A DNA stretch of 64,000 nucleotides from assembly GCA_021234155.1 (NCBI GenBank), contig JAJEKV010000572.1:1-64000 (forward strand), read 5' to 3'. The position numbers and the translations under genes were made by a program. Shown one piece after another: positions 1 to 10,505 of this stretch (the first letter of the stretch is position 1; each line of letters begins with the position of its first letter). Under the pieces are notes generated by a model. The model made no database searches, was not told the origin of the DNA, and saw only the letters and a list, made by a program, of their open reading frames with translations. The DNA comes from Isoetes taiwanensis. Its lineage: Eukaryota; Streptophyta; Lycopodiopsida; Isoetales; Isoetaceae.

Positions 1-582
1 GAGGTTGACATAAATTCCTTCCAGTTCTGATCATGGATGAGATATTTTAGCAGACAATTGGGAGACAATAAAATGGTGGTTCTTATCTATGTTTCTACTA
101 TATAAAGAATTCTAGTTCCATTATAGCAGAATGCAGTACATGACATAGAGAGACGAACTTATTGTCTCTTCCGCAATTGCAGTTGTACGAGAATTCACAA
201 AAGTGTAATATAAACTCCACGTCGAACATAAATCATTGAACTTTATAATAAAATGCTTCACACAGATGTGTTTCCGTCAAAACTTTTTTGTGTTGCTGAC
301 ACCCATACTGTGGCCATCCCAAGTTTTCACTTGTTGAAATAGTAGAATCAAACTAGCAAAACCATGTCACATGAACTGACTTGCAGTTCTCTGGAAATTG
401 CGCTACTTATAATTGTTTATCTGCTTCACAAATATTTGGGCTCCTGGTCATTGAGAATGCTCACTGACATGGCAGTTGACATATAAATCTATAGGTTCTC
501 AAAACGAGCCTAGCAAAGTTCGCTTGAAGAGTCGCCATGATGGCCATACATAATCCATGAAGTCCAAGAACTTTTCATTACT
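1..582. other. no gene recognised
   Basis: AT-rich sequence with stops in all frames. I see no coding match, RNA gene or clear repeat here. Confidence 0.5.
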
Positions 583-873
583 CTAGAAAAAAAATTCCAA
601 TAAAATCCTCTTGAAATCTGAACGTGCTTGCCCACTTTCAAAATGTGAAGCAATAGCAAGCCATCTTTCCTTAATAGAGTGTCCAATGTTTTCTTTAAGA
701 TTCTCCCTTAGCTTCCCAGTTCTTGCATCCATATATAACTGGGAAGTATGTTTACTAAGTGCCTTCGTGGTAGGTTCTATTCTTTTGACAAATCTAGTAA
801 AAAGCATTGAAAATTGTATCCATACCTTTATATAAAAGCTTGTGGCCAGAGGCCCTATCACTAAGAGTAGCAA
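583..873 (-). other. unidentified ORF, possible exon
   Basis: A 96-residue open frame on the minus strand. Its C-terminal half (about residues 30-96) is charged and protein-like, with segments such as KERWLAIASHFESGQ, and ends in a stop just after a phenylalanine run. The first ~25 residues are hydrophobic and may be intron read-through rather than coding. I do not recognise a family. It lies 1.5 kb from the F-box ORF on the same strand, but nothing links the two. It could be a single exon of a decayed gene or a chance ORF. Confidence 0.2.
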
Positions 874-2374
874 TAAGTCTTTTCATACATCAAAACCAAA
901 GGAGGCTGCTACTGCAATATAGGAAGAGAAGCTGCAGGTGAAAGAAAGTGATTAAATGATGTCTCTCAGATGGCGGACACAACACAACTAGGTAATAATA
1001 TCTAGTTTGAATAACTTACAAAAGTAGTAGATGCTACTTCACCCAGTAGGGTTTAGTGTTCATCCAAAAGTCTGCCATTTTGCATAGAGTGATGGAGATC
1101 TTGAAGCAATCTTTTTGTATACTGCAAGGGCCCTTGTTCTTTCAAGTTTCTATTCGTCCTTTGGAAACCATGTACTGAATCCAGCAAAAGGTGTCCAACA
1201 TCCTTCTACCTAAGAAACTTAGGAACTTCTACTGAATGAACTGGAGGCGCAATAGCATCACTACCCTTGGAATCATTTTTTGCTGCAACATCCTGAAATG
1301 ATAATGCTTGAAACACACATGCTCTGTTTCTCTTTTCATCATTAACAAGGAGGTGCAGACATACAAATTATATGTCTGCACCTCCTTGATGAAACCACAA
1401 ATTTGCTGGAAAAATAAGAGGAAAAAAGGGGACAAAATTGTCATTTAAGATAAATCCTTGCCACATCATATTCATCACTGGCGTGCACTATATTACCTTG
1501 AGAGCCTTATGGTGCTGCGATGGCATTTTGCTCTAGATAAACTGGGAGAGTTTATTATCAAATAAGCATTTTGGGCTACTTTCTGAATATCAACTAGGTG
1601 AGATATGCATGTTACCTGAAGAGACTGCAAAAGGAATTTATTGATCAAGTTAGCAAAAACTCAATTGCTTCCATAGGCAATAAGATGGCAAGATGAAGAT
1701 CAAAGCACACACTTATCCTTACTCGCACTTGTCACTCCAGAGGTAGTGGGTTCAAGTCCTGTTCAGACCCTTAAATGTGATAGCACTTGCATAGATGCCA
1801 TTGCCTTTACTCAGACATTAACCTTGTGCTATAGTCGAGCATTGCATGCCATTGTCGCAAATTCCCAGCATGCATCTACATTCAGTGTCCTCAAAATAAT
1901 AGAATAAAACTGTAATCTATAAATTGCAGTTGTGTGTGCCATCTACAATACTGAACGTCCTCACAACTATGATTATTTCAAAGAACTGTACCATATTCTT
2001 ACAACACAATTATAAAATGCATTATGCAACAAGGCCCAGAATTCAGCATTTAATTCTACATAACACATTCAGGAATAGGTGCCTTTCATGAGGGTTTCTC
2101 TCATAGACCATTGCCTCATCCAATATGCATTCCTAAGGTGCTAGAATCATATTGTTATACGAGCTAAAAACTGCAAATAAAAATACTAAATTATGAGGTA
2201 GACATACCAATGATAATATTGTTGAAAACAAGAACGACGACGAAAAAGCCTTGACAAAGTTAGGGAAGAAATTGATTGAGATGGTTATGGTGAAGAATCC
2301 TCCAAGCCGACAGGATTAACATGCCAGAACTGGAAAGAAAATGGTTGCATCTCAGTCCAAAACTCTATTTTGAA
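874..2374. other. intergenic, one hairpin and one box B-like motif
   Basis: No coding sequence recognised. It contains the perfect hairpin listed separately at 1346-1388. At 1746-1759 it contains GTGGGTTCAAGTCC, which resembles the internal box B of tRNA genes and tRNA-derived SINEs. I could not find a convincing box A upstream, so no tRNA gene is called. Confidence 0.4.
1346..1388. repeat. perfect 18-bp inverted repeat, 7-nt loop
   Basis: The arm 1346-1363 (CAAGGAGGTGCAGACATA) is exactly complementary to 1371-1388, separated by the 7-nt spacer CAAATTA. Partial pairing (TCAT/ATGA) continues outside the arms. It would form a stable RNA hairpin or DNA cruciform. It could be the remains of a MITE or a small-RNA foldback, but nothing in the sequence decides this. 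Confidence 0.85.
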
Positions 2375-2932
2375 TCATATACTTGTGCGTAGACAAGTGA
2401 TGAACAGTCTTGTGAAATTGTATCCAATTAAGAAGGTGGAGATGTTAATGCATCTACATAGCGAGTCCACTATGAAATCGGTAGGATAAGCAAGAGTTTT
2501 CCAACATCTTTTAGATAGATTTCCTAACATGATAGTTTGTTTCTCAAAATTTTGTAAGCAAATCAAACCTGCCTTTCCAAATGTTGGCAAGCAGAAATCA
2601 TGGTATGCCAAATCTAGAACTTGATTGTCACTGTCGTATTGAAGAGTAATCCCCTTTTTGCGTTTGTTATGAACTCGAGTTATCTGGCTATTGCAAAGTT
2701 GGCTTTGAAGCTTTGCAAAATATTTCGAGAATAAAATCCAAATTTTCCAATCTTTGCACACAAGCAAACAGGAGCGGAAGAGATCTAAACAGTTCAACTG
2801 TGCCAAAATCTTTAGTTGAACATCTTCTGGAAATAGATCCCATCGGATCTTCGTAGCAACTATTCTGATCTGCTTCTTTGTTGCTGCTCTAGCTCCAACT
2901 ACGTCTACACACAACTTCCAACTGCAGCTCAT
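2375..2932 (-). pseudogene. F-box protein, truncated
   Basis: F-box proteins are the substrate-recognition subunits of SCF ubiquitin ligases and bind SKP1 through the F-box. Here the motif lies at about residues 31-66 (WDLFPEDVQLKILAQL, then the LLVCKDW end typical of plant F-boxes). A stretch at about residues 105-155 resembles the start of the kelch or galactose-oxidase-like region of plant FBX6-type proteins (GLICLQNF...). The ORF ends at 185 residues, whereas these proteins are usually 350-450. The last ~30 residues (CRCINISTF onward) no longer look like the family, so a frameshift or truncation near 2460 is likely. The start at 2932 is the first ATG and lies about 35 residues before the F-box, as expected. 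It may be a decayed gene, or the first exon of an intron-containing one. Confidence 0.6.
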
Positions 2933-3033
2933 CTTTCCTCTCTCTCTGTGCTAAGAAACTTCGCTTCCCCCAGTTCTGCCACCAATCTTCAGCTTCCGAT
3001 TCTGCTTGGTTCAGTTTCTTTTATTTGTGTGTT

Positions 3034-3059
3034 GTAACGGGGCTTAGACCCCATGTTAC
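3034..3059. repeat. hairpin in a structured repeat unit
   Basis: GTAAC-GGGG...CCCC-AT-GTTAC forms a stem around CTTAGA. Two more short stems of the form GGGCTTCGCC and GGGCTTATGCCC follow by 3110. Together with the pyrimidine tail downstream, this resembles the 3' part of a short retroposon, but no family is recognised. Confidence 0.5.
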
Positions 3060-3155
3060 ATTTTTGGGCTTCGCCTACGTTGCATTAGGGCTTATGCCCC
3101 TTTGTTTGTTACGGTCCCATAACTTGGGATTGGGTTCCGTGGACGATAAAATTAA

Positions 3156-3211
3156 TTCCTTCCTTCCTTCCCTCCCCTCCCTCCTCCCTCCCTCCTCCCT
3201 CCTTCCTTCCT
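3156..3211. repeat. CTTCC/CCTCC pyrimidine microsatellite
   Basis: 56 bp of pure C/T built of TTCC and CTCC units, directly following the GC-rich hairpin unit. Confidence 0.9.
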
Positions 3212-3259
3212 ACACATGGTTGGCATATCGCGCGTTAGCTTCAAATCCCTAACACGAGA

Positions 3260-5269
3260 TCCGTGATTTAAAAAAAAAAAAAAAACAGGAAATAACGGTT
3301 CTTAGTTTTGCCAGAAAATTATAGTGCTAAAAAATCGTCAAAATTTTTTACAAAAAGTTCCGACTAGGAGAAGCTCCATTTTCGCGATTGGAGCCGCTGC
3401 TCGCCCGCTGCTGTGCCATTTGATCAGGTTAACCTCTGTTTCCTTCCTCTTTTTCTTGGGTATAGATTCCTCTGATCCATCCACCATCATGAGGCCTTCG
3501 GATCTTCTCCACCAACCCCAACACCACTCTTTCCAGCGCAACCCAGGTTTACAAATCTTTGGAGATAAGCATTTAGGATGTAAAAAATCGCTGCTTAAAT
3601 CTTCTAACCCAACTCGCTGCATTTAGGATTTTGCACAAAGTGGATGTATCAAAATTATTGGGATGTTTTGTGCTGTACAGACTTCTAACTCTTTGTCTAA
3701 CAATTCTGTTGTTTTGAAGATGTATGCTTCTGATTAGGTAGTTAATCAAATTTTCAGCTTGATTCCTTATTTGTTGTTTATTTTTTAATATTCTACTTTA
3801 GAATTCAATAGATTTAAGGGTACTTCAGAATTCAATAGATTTAAGGGTATTGCGCGTTGTTTTAGGGATTTGCAAAGCATCTGCAATATCTCTATTGTTG
3901 GTTTCATGTTTTTGAATGATCTTCATCTAAAATAATTGTATATCTCACCACAGAAATATACAGATTGTCTCTTTTATGACAAATACCTGTGTAAGATGAC
4001 AGGTTTGGATACAAACATCAAGTTTTAGTATGTTAGAATAGGTGGATGAGAATTCTGAGTGCATATTTGAATTTGGCATGTTCGAATTAGTGCAAAACAA
4101 GTTTCAAATTGTTAAAACTTGAAACTATTTTTCTGGCAAAAAAATAACACATTATCACCTCTCAAGGTAACTCGTTATATGTTATTTTCGCATTAGCCGT
4201 TAGCTAACAAATAACTACTAACTCCAAACTATGCCCCTGCCGCTGTTCTTGCCCTGCCCCCGCCAAAATACCGAGATTGCATATCCACCTTCCACTTTAT
4301 CTCCAGAAAATTTCAAACAATCTCTATCGTCTAACTGTCATAAGTGTCAGAAACCCCAACAAATCCCAAATAATCTTAGCCGCGTATCCAAAATTTTTTA
4401 TGAATATTACATCTAAATTGGATCAGGGAGCCGGTTATGGAGCCCCAGATTTATAGGGAAGCAAAAGATGGACTGGTATATTTCCGATGTTCGATATTCT
4501 GGAAAAGATCCGGACATCTCTAAAGAAAGGGAAAGCAGGAATGAATCTGAGCTCAGCAACAAGGTTTTTTTCAGCCTTTGCATAGTGATCCGGAGTCTGT
4601 TCAGCTGCAAAAGGATGATCACCTATTTAATAGAAAGGTTTTATCAGAGATCTTCATACGATATGATCAATAAAAGAGTGTTTCTACCTTATTTGCAAGC
4701 GCCTAACTCCATCTCCTATAGCTTGAGATATCTCTATGTTGGAAATCCAGGCCGGATTTGAAATCTCTGATGTATAGGAAAGCAGACACGCATTGAGACA
4801 TGCAAAGAGCCGGAATAGGCATGCAAAGTTTGAAGGCATGCAGTTTGCATGAAGCGGATTGGGGTTCGGAAGTAGCGCCATAGCCGAAGCCTCTGTCCTG
4901 GATCACGGGAGCGGGAGCTCGCCATGGCCATGGCATTTCAGGTAAGGAAAAAGTAAGATCATAAGGCCCCTAGCTCGAACAGTGCCCAGACTATCGGAAA
5001 GAGACAACTCAAAATGTGTCAGATTCGTACTGCCAGCTGGTCCTCCTGCCATCATTTTTTCATATGGACAGTCAGAGGCAGGTGAAGTCTGACAAACGTG
5101 CCACACATGTATACCTCTACCTCCACAATTTTCCCCTTGAAGCCTTATCTCCCCCGATTATTGTGGTGATAGCTTTTTAAGGTAAGGTTTCCTATTTAAA
5201 CAAGGTTAGGTTTCCACTTGAAGTTACTTTTTTGGCCCTAGGGGATGTCGTCATGTATTTTTTTGGCCA
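3260..5269. other. no firm gene; weak exon candidates
   Basis: An A15 run lies near 3271-3285. An ATG at 3489 opens a short frame beginning MRPSDLLHQPQHHSF that meets a GT at 3547 after CCCAG. A frame at 4468-4600 and another ending in a GTAAGG-type donor near 4941 look weakly exon-like. None matches a family I know, and they do not join into one reading frame. A 27-bp unit containing GAATTCAATAGATTTAAGGG is tandemly duplicated at about 3799-3848. Confidence 0.3.
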
Positions 5270-5270
5270 A

Positions 5271-6450
5271 GGTGGAGGTATGAGTCCCCCCTAGCCGTTT
5301 TTTTTTCTTTTTATCCACTAGTGGTTGGTGTCTTTCTACAGGTCCTCCTTGCCTTAATGGGTTAAGGGGACTAGTCCCAATGTCTTGGGGCATCAGTTTG
5401 TGGGTTCAATTCCATATGTGGTAGGTGGCCCCCCCTTGGTAAGATCCAGTTGTATGTTTTCGGTGCCCATCTATTCATGGTGGAGGTACGAGTCCCCTTA
5501 TGAATACCTTGGCTACCAATGAGTTGTTCTTTTTGTTCTTTATCTTATTGCCTAGCCCTGGTGGTTATGGTGCTTAGCTAAGGGGCATGCCCCAAGGCTA
5601 GTGATCATGGGTTCAAACTGTATGGAGGTAAGAGTCTTCTCAAGTGCTATGGTTATGTTAGTTAGTTATATGTTTGCAGGCTTTGTATTATGGTGGAGGT
5701 TCTCTTTCCCCTTGAGGGTCTTGCTTATGCTTTTTTGGTCGTTGTAATGCCCAACCTTCTTGGTTGTGGTGCATGGCAAAGAGGCAAGCCCTCAGACTAG
5801 TGGTTAAGGGTTCAATCCCTTGACATGCATTGCATGCTTGGTGGTGGTGGTGTTAGTCCCCCCATGTATAGTTCAAGTTTGTATTTTTCATGGTGGAGGT
5901 ACCAGTTCCCCCATGAATGCTTTGGCTACATAAGCATTGTTCTTTTACATCTTGTGGTCTAGCCCTAGTGGTTATGATGCCTAGTTAAGGGGCATGCCTC
6001 AACGCTAGGGATCATGGGTTCAATTCCTTAATATGTACGATACACTTAGTGGAGGTAAGAGTCCCTCCAAGTGTGAAGGTCATATGTAGTGCTATGTTTG
6101 CAGGCTTTGTTTTATGGTGGAGGTTGGGTCTTGCCTTGCTCTTTATTGTATATCTTATTGCCCAATCTTCTTGGTCGTGGTGCCTGGCTTAGAGGCAAGC
6201 CCCAACGATAATGTTGTTTATCGTATATCTTATTGCCCAATGTATTACACACTTGGTGGAGGTACGAGCCCCCAATGTTGTGGGTGTTTTTGTTCTCTTT
6301 TTGCAGGTACAAGTTATCTTCTCGATGGAGTCCCCCCATGTTGTGGGTGTGTTTGTTCTCCTTTTGTAGGTACAAGTTATCTTCTCGATGGAGCTCTGGT
6401 TTCTCTGCAGGGATTTGAACCCCTGAATTGTATTGCACACTTGGTGGTGG
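5271..6450 (+). repeat. tandem array of ~205-bp units with tRNA-like box B motifs
   Basis: GGTTCAA-type box B motifs recur at about 5403, 5610, 5809 and 6017, and in weaker form at 6411, so the spacing is near 205 bp. A second marker, GGTGGAGGTAYGAGTCCCC, recurs at 5271, 5479, 5691, 5891, 6115 and 6254. Alternate units are most alike: the AAGGGGCATGCC type at about 5580 and 5990, and the AGAGGCAAGCCC type at about 5765 and 6190. This suggests a ~410-bp higher-order repeat. Each unit reads like a tRNA-derived SINE head (a TAGTGGTTATG stretch about 45 bp before box B). None folds convincingly enough to call a tRNA gene. Confidence 0.65.
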
Positions 6451-6515
6451 TACGAGTCCCCCCATGTTGTGGGTGTGTTTGTGCTCCTGGTGCAGGTACT
6501 TGTCGATGGAGTTTT
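6272..6515. repeat. three copies of a ~60-bp unit
   Basis: Units starting CCATGTTGTGGGTGTGTTTG and ending CTTCTCGATGGAG occur at about 6273 and 6336. A third, diverged unit lies at about 6461. They make the overlapping frames here open and similar to each other, so those frames are not called as genes. Confidence 0.75.
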
Positions 6516-6520
6516 GTTTC

Positions 6521-7383
6521 GAGTGTTGGGTTAGCTCTATCTTGCCATCGTTGGTGGATGGGTTTTCCTTTCTTTTGCCTTTTTGTGTTGGCCTCCTTCT
6601 TCTCGACCTCCTTTTCCTCATTGACTTTTGTGCTTCTTATTGGCCAGTCGCGAGGGAGCATGCTTCCATTGTTGCCCTACCTCAGCCTCTGTGCTTCTTT
6701 TTGAGGGGGGAGGTCCCACTTCCTCTTCTTCTTTGTGAGATCCTTTGGGACCATTAGGGTGTGCAATGGATGGGATATGATTAGTAGGCCCTATAGCATG
6801 GCTCGAGAGATTCTTCCAGGTTTGACTCCTTAGTGATATGGGGTTTTAGCTTCATGTGTTGTCCTTGGGGAGGGCGTGTAACCCTCTCTAGAGGTTTCTA
6901 TCCTCTCCCTCTTGCATGGTATGTGATGCTTGTCATTGGGGTTGAATATTGCTTTGCGCGCATGCTTTAAGTTTGCTTCTCGTCTCTTGTATGCGATTTT
7001 TTGGGATCGTGCTTCTGTCTTTGTGAGGTTTGCTTAGTGCTTCATGGGTGGCTTATGCATTCTTGCTTGGGTGGTTCTTTGGGTGTTTCATATGGTGTGG
7101 GTTCCTAGCTTAAGTGTGGTCCCCATTTCTTCCTCTTGAGCCCCCTCGCACATTGCATCCTCAGCCTTAGTGCTTGTGGGTTCTTTTATGGTTCCTTTTC
7201 CACTTTGAATCAGGGCAAATTGAATCAGAGTTGTAAAGCTAAAAAAAAAAGTAGCCGGGTAACCCAAAAGAAAAGGTCGCCGGGGTAACCCAGAAAGAAA
7301 AAGGTTTGTCGCAAAAGGTGCAAATCGGTTTGGCATTAAAAGCCCGTCAAAATTTTCACCCTAGGCCTGATTCTTGCATTGCG
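6521..7383. other. upstream region of the GMPP gene
   Basis: T/G-rich sequence with no recognised gene. Near 7250-7310 a short duplicated motif (GCCGGGTAACCCAAAAGAAAA and GCCGGGGTAACCCAGAAAGA) lies about 100 bp before the GMPP start and is probably promoter or 5' UTR. No clear TATA box was identified. Confidence 0.4.
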
Positions 7384-8876
7384 ATGAAGATGAAAGCTCT
7401 GATTCTTGTTGGCGGTCTTGGAACTCGGTTGCAACCCCTTACACTCAGTGTACCTAAACCACTCGTTGATTTTGCTAATAAGCCTATGATCATTCACCAG
7501 GTTAGGTTTTTGAATCTTTTCTTTTTCCCATTTTTTGCAGTTGATCGCCTGTAAAAACTTGCTCCTTTCTTTTTTCGACAATTGTGGAGTTAGATACTCA
7601 AATTAGAAGCATAATTTAATTGATTCGTAATGCAGATAGAAGCATTGATTGCAGTTGGTGTGGATGAGGTGATTCTAGCAATCAATTATAAACCGGAACG
7701 TATGCTGAGTTTTGTAAGAGAGTATGAAACAAGATTTGGTATCAAGATAACTCTTTCGCAAGAGCATGATCCATTAGGCACAGCCGGCCCTTTGGCCCTA
7801 GCAAAGGATAAGCTTTTGAGTGGATCTGGGGAACCATTTTTTGTTCTTAACAGTGATGTGATATGCGAGTATCCTCTAAGTGATATGATCAAATTTCACG
7901 AGCAACATGGAAAAGAGGCCTCCATCATGGTTATTAAGGTACATGTTTCCTTACTTAAATTATTCATAAAGAAAAAAATATATCTTTACTTTGTTTTTGT
8001 ATGCTAATATCAGACATATATCCTGCTTGCTTCCAGGTAGAGGAACCATCAAAATATGGGGTGGTCTTGATGGACGAAGAGACAGGTCAGGTTGAAAGGT
8101 TTGTAGAGAAGCCACAGATTTTTGTAGGCAACAAGATCAATGCAGGCATTTATCTTTTGAATCCCAGTACTTTGAACAGGATTGAGCTTAAGCGTTCCTT
8201 TCTCGAAAAGGATATTTTTCCTAAAATTGCTAAAGAAAAGCAATTGTACGCTATGGACTTGCCAGGTTTTTGGATGGATATTGGACAGCCAAAGGATTAC
8301 ATCACAGGCTTACATCTTTATCTAGATTCCTTGAGGGCCAGTTTTTCTGAAAAGCTCTCGAACAATGAGCATGTGATAGGAAATGTCCTCATTGATGCAA
8401 GGGCACGTATTGGCCAGGGATGCCTAATAGGTCCAAATGTTTCTATTGGGCCAAGCTGTGTTATAGAAGATGGGGCTAGATTGGAAAATTGTGCAATCAT
8501 GGAGGGGGCATGTGTTAAGAAAAATGCATATGTATCTGGAAGTATTGTTGGTTGGCAATCTACAGTGGGCCAAGGGGCCCGAGCTGAAAACACAACAGTT
8601 TTGGGTAGAGGTGTGCACCTTTCTGAGGGATGCCGAATAGGTCCAGATGTTTCTATAGGACCAGGCTGTGTTATAGAAGATGGGGCTATGTTGGAGAATT
8701 GCACAATCATGGAAAGGACACATATCAGGAAAAATACATATGTATCTGGAGGTATTGTTGGCATAGTTGGTCAAGGAGCACAGGCTGAAAGCACGACAGT
8801 TTTGGGCAACAGAGGGCTTGTCTTGCCATGCGCAGAAGTCAAATCGACTATCTTGAAGCAACAGACTGTGATGTAA
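7384..8876 (+). CDS. mannose-1-phosphate guanylyltransferase (GDP-mannose pyrophosphorylase)
   Basis: Joins GTP and mannose 1-phosphate to GDP-mannose, the cytosolic precursor of ascorbate, cell-wall mannans and N-glycans (Arabidopsis CYT1/VTC1 family). Exons are 7384-7500, 7636-7938 and 8037-8876, with GT-AG introns of 135 and 98 bp, both phase 0. The product has 419 residues. The N-terminal nucleotidyltransferase carries [11 protein letters not shown] (residues 10-20, signature motif), PKP, LGTAGP (about 86-91), LNSDV (about 110-114, nucleotide/metal site) and RFVEKP (about 161-166). The C-terminal left-handed beta-helix starts near residue 255. The family is normally about 360 residues. 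The surplus of almost 60 comes from a 210-bp in-frame tandem duplication of the helix. A second in-frame ATG at 7390 would give the family-typical MKALILVGG start. No frameshift or stop breaks the frame, so it looks functional. Confidence 0.93.
8418..8815 (+). repeat. in-frame tandem duplication in the GMPP beta-helix
   Basis: Copy 1 starts at 8418 and copy 2 at 8628, a period of exactly 210 bp or 70 codons. Both begin GGATGCC and encode GC-(L/R)-IGP-(N/D)-VSIGP followed by CVIEDGA. Copy 2 lacks three codons around the WQS of copy 1 and ends in the family's usual C-terminus (GLVLP, then the final [10 protein letters not shown]). Copies differ at many silent and some replacement sites, so the event is not very recent. 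Confidence 0.9.
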
Positions 8877-8928
8877 ACTGATTTTAGACAACTGATCCAA
8901 AGTTCGTTGTAAAGCCAACATTTTTTAG

Positions 8929-9210
8929 TTCCTCCAGTTATGATAACTGTCCGAGGAACTTGTTGATGCATATCATGCATCCTTTATGTGGTTGTTTTGA
9001 GCACCTCCAAGACAGTGACAGTAGCAAGAATTTGACGCAGTATGGAACGGCCAATAATGTTCTTTCAATAAATTTCTTTTTGCTTAATTCAATTGTTGAA
9101 TTTAAGTAGTACAAGTCTGCAAAACAGCGCTTTAGCATAAGCATTCTATTTTTATTTCTATTATAGAAGTCAAGTGTACCAACATGGTAGCCTTCTGCAC
9201 TCTACTATGG
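8929..9210. repeat. GMPP 3' flank, first copy of a direct duplication
   Basis: About 208 bp from 8929 (GTTCCTCCAGTTATG) matches 10506-10734 in the same orientation. The following ~75 bp (CATTCTATTTTTATTTCTA onward) matches 11785-11872 instead. Confidence 0.85.
9068..9073 (+). promoter_or_regulatory. candidate polyadenylation signal of the GMPP gene
   Basis: AATAAA lies 192 nt after the stop codon, in a TTTCAATAAATTTC context. The same stretch is duplicated near 10650. Confidence 0.45.
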
Positions 9211-10505
9211 AAATAAAAAAGAAACAACTTTTGATGCATATTGTAGATGAGAATAATGAAAATTTTTGTGCAAAAGGTCCATTGTTATACACTGTTAAAC
9301 TGCTAAAAATAGAAGTCAATTCAAGTCTTGATATGTCAACCATATACTTGTCACAACAGAGAACGGTGCTTGCTTATGCAACTTTCTATGCATGATTTTG
9401 GTGTTCTGCATGTTTCTGATACTATTACTTGTAGGTGTAGATACCCCTAGCATGAAGGTTAGACATTGACATTAGAGCAAGCATGAACTCGTGTTCACAA
9501 AGATTGGATTTGGCATTTAAGGTTGTTCATTCAGCCTATCCATTGATACATGGAATCAAAACTACTTATTGTACATTATAAATTGTTTACTACAAGTTTA
9601 TATCTTACTAGACAGCAGAATCTACTGTACATATCTGGCATGCTTGGGCCTTTTCCTGCATCTAATCTGTCTCTTTGGGTATTAGCCATTGGAAGTATAA
9701 AAAATGCTGCCAGTTTCTCCATTTTTGCCCAATAGAGTTGATAGAAGCACATCAGTGAACTATGAAAAGTCAAGATATACCAAAATTAAGAGCAGACCCC
9801 TGAACATCTTAATGTTTATATACTCAACCATGATGCCAACGTTAACCTTTTGACAGGTTCATGACATGCGGAAACTTAATATTTCCACTGGTTTCTATAT
9901 GCTACATGTTTCTTTGAGCACTTCCTTTGTACCTTTGGTTAGTATTCTGCAGGTTTTGTAGATTAATCCTGTTTGCTGGTTCGTTGCTCCCGGTATTCTG
10001 GTTTTTTATCTTCCAAGTTTGCATGTATGTCCATCTCCTGCCCATACCTGCAAATTTAAATGTAAGATGTTGTTTTACTGTGTATCTTAGCATAACCATT
10101 GTTGACAGATGCTATGGATTAGTTTTTAAACAGCAGACATCAGAACCAAACCTCGGTCAAAACATGCATACTGCTATTGGACGTATATGTTAACTCAGCC
10201 AAAACGTTTCTGGCAGGTTATCTGGGATTTCATACTTTTTCAACTGGACATTGAAATCAGAGTTTAACTACCATGGAATGCTGAAAATCTGCTTACAGCA
10301 GGTCTCTTTGAGTTCTAGAAGATGCCAAGCGCACTGATACTGTGCCTTGGAATGCTAGAGGTTCTGTTAGCCTTGATATGCATTGGAATGATAGCTAACG
10401 ATATTGGTCTTGCAGATTAATTTGTAGTTCCTATACATCATATAATCCATGGAAGGAGAATAAGCAGGACTTTTAGTTCAGGGCACCTTCCTGTATCATT
10501 TGGAT
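9211..10505. other. no gene recognised
   Basis: AT-rich spacer between the two copies of the duplicated GMPP flank. The short open frames here show no family features. Confidence 0.5.

Noticed and set aside
5402-6027. tRNA genes
   Set aside because: Box B-like motifs are present, but no unit gives a convincing acceptor stem and anticodon arm by eye; called as tRNA-like repeats instead.
6112-6757. Overlapping Cys-rich ORFs on both strands
   Set aside because: They follow the 60-bp and 205-bp repeats; similarity between frames is explained by the repeats.
8318-8921. Long minus-strand ORFs opposite the GMPP gene
   Set aside because: Antisense shadows of the GMPP beta-helix exon, mirroring its hexapeptide periodicity.
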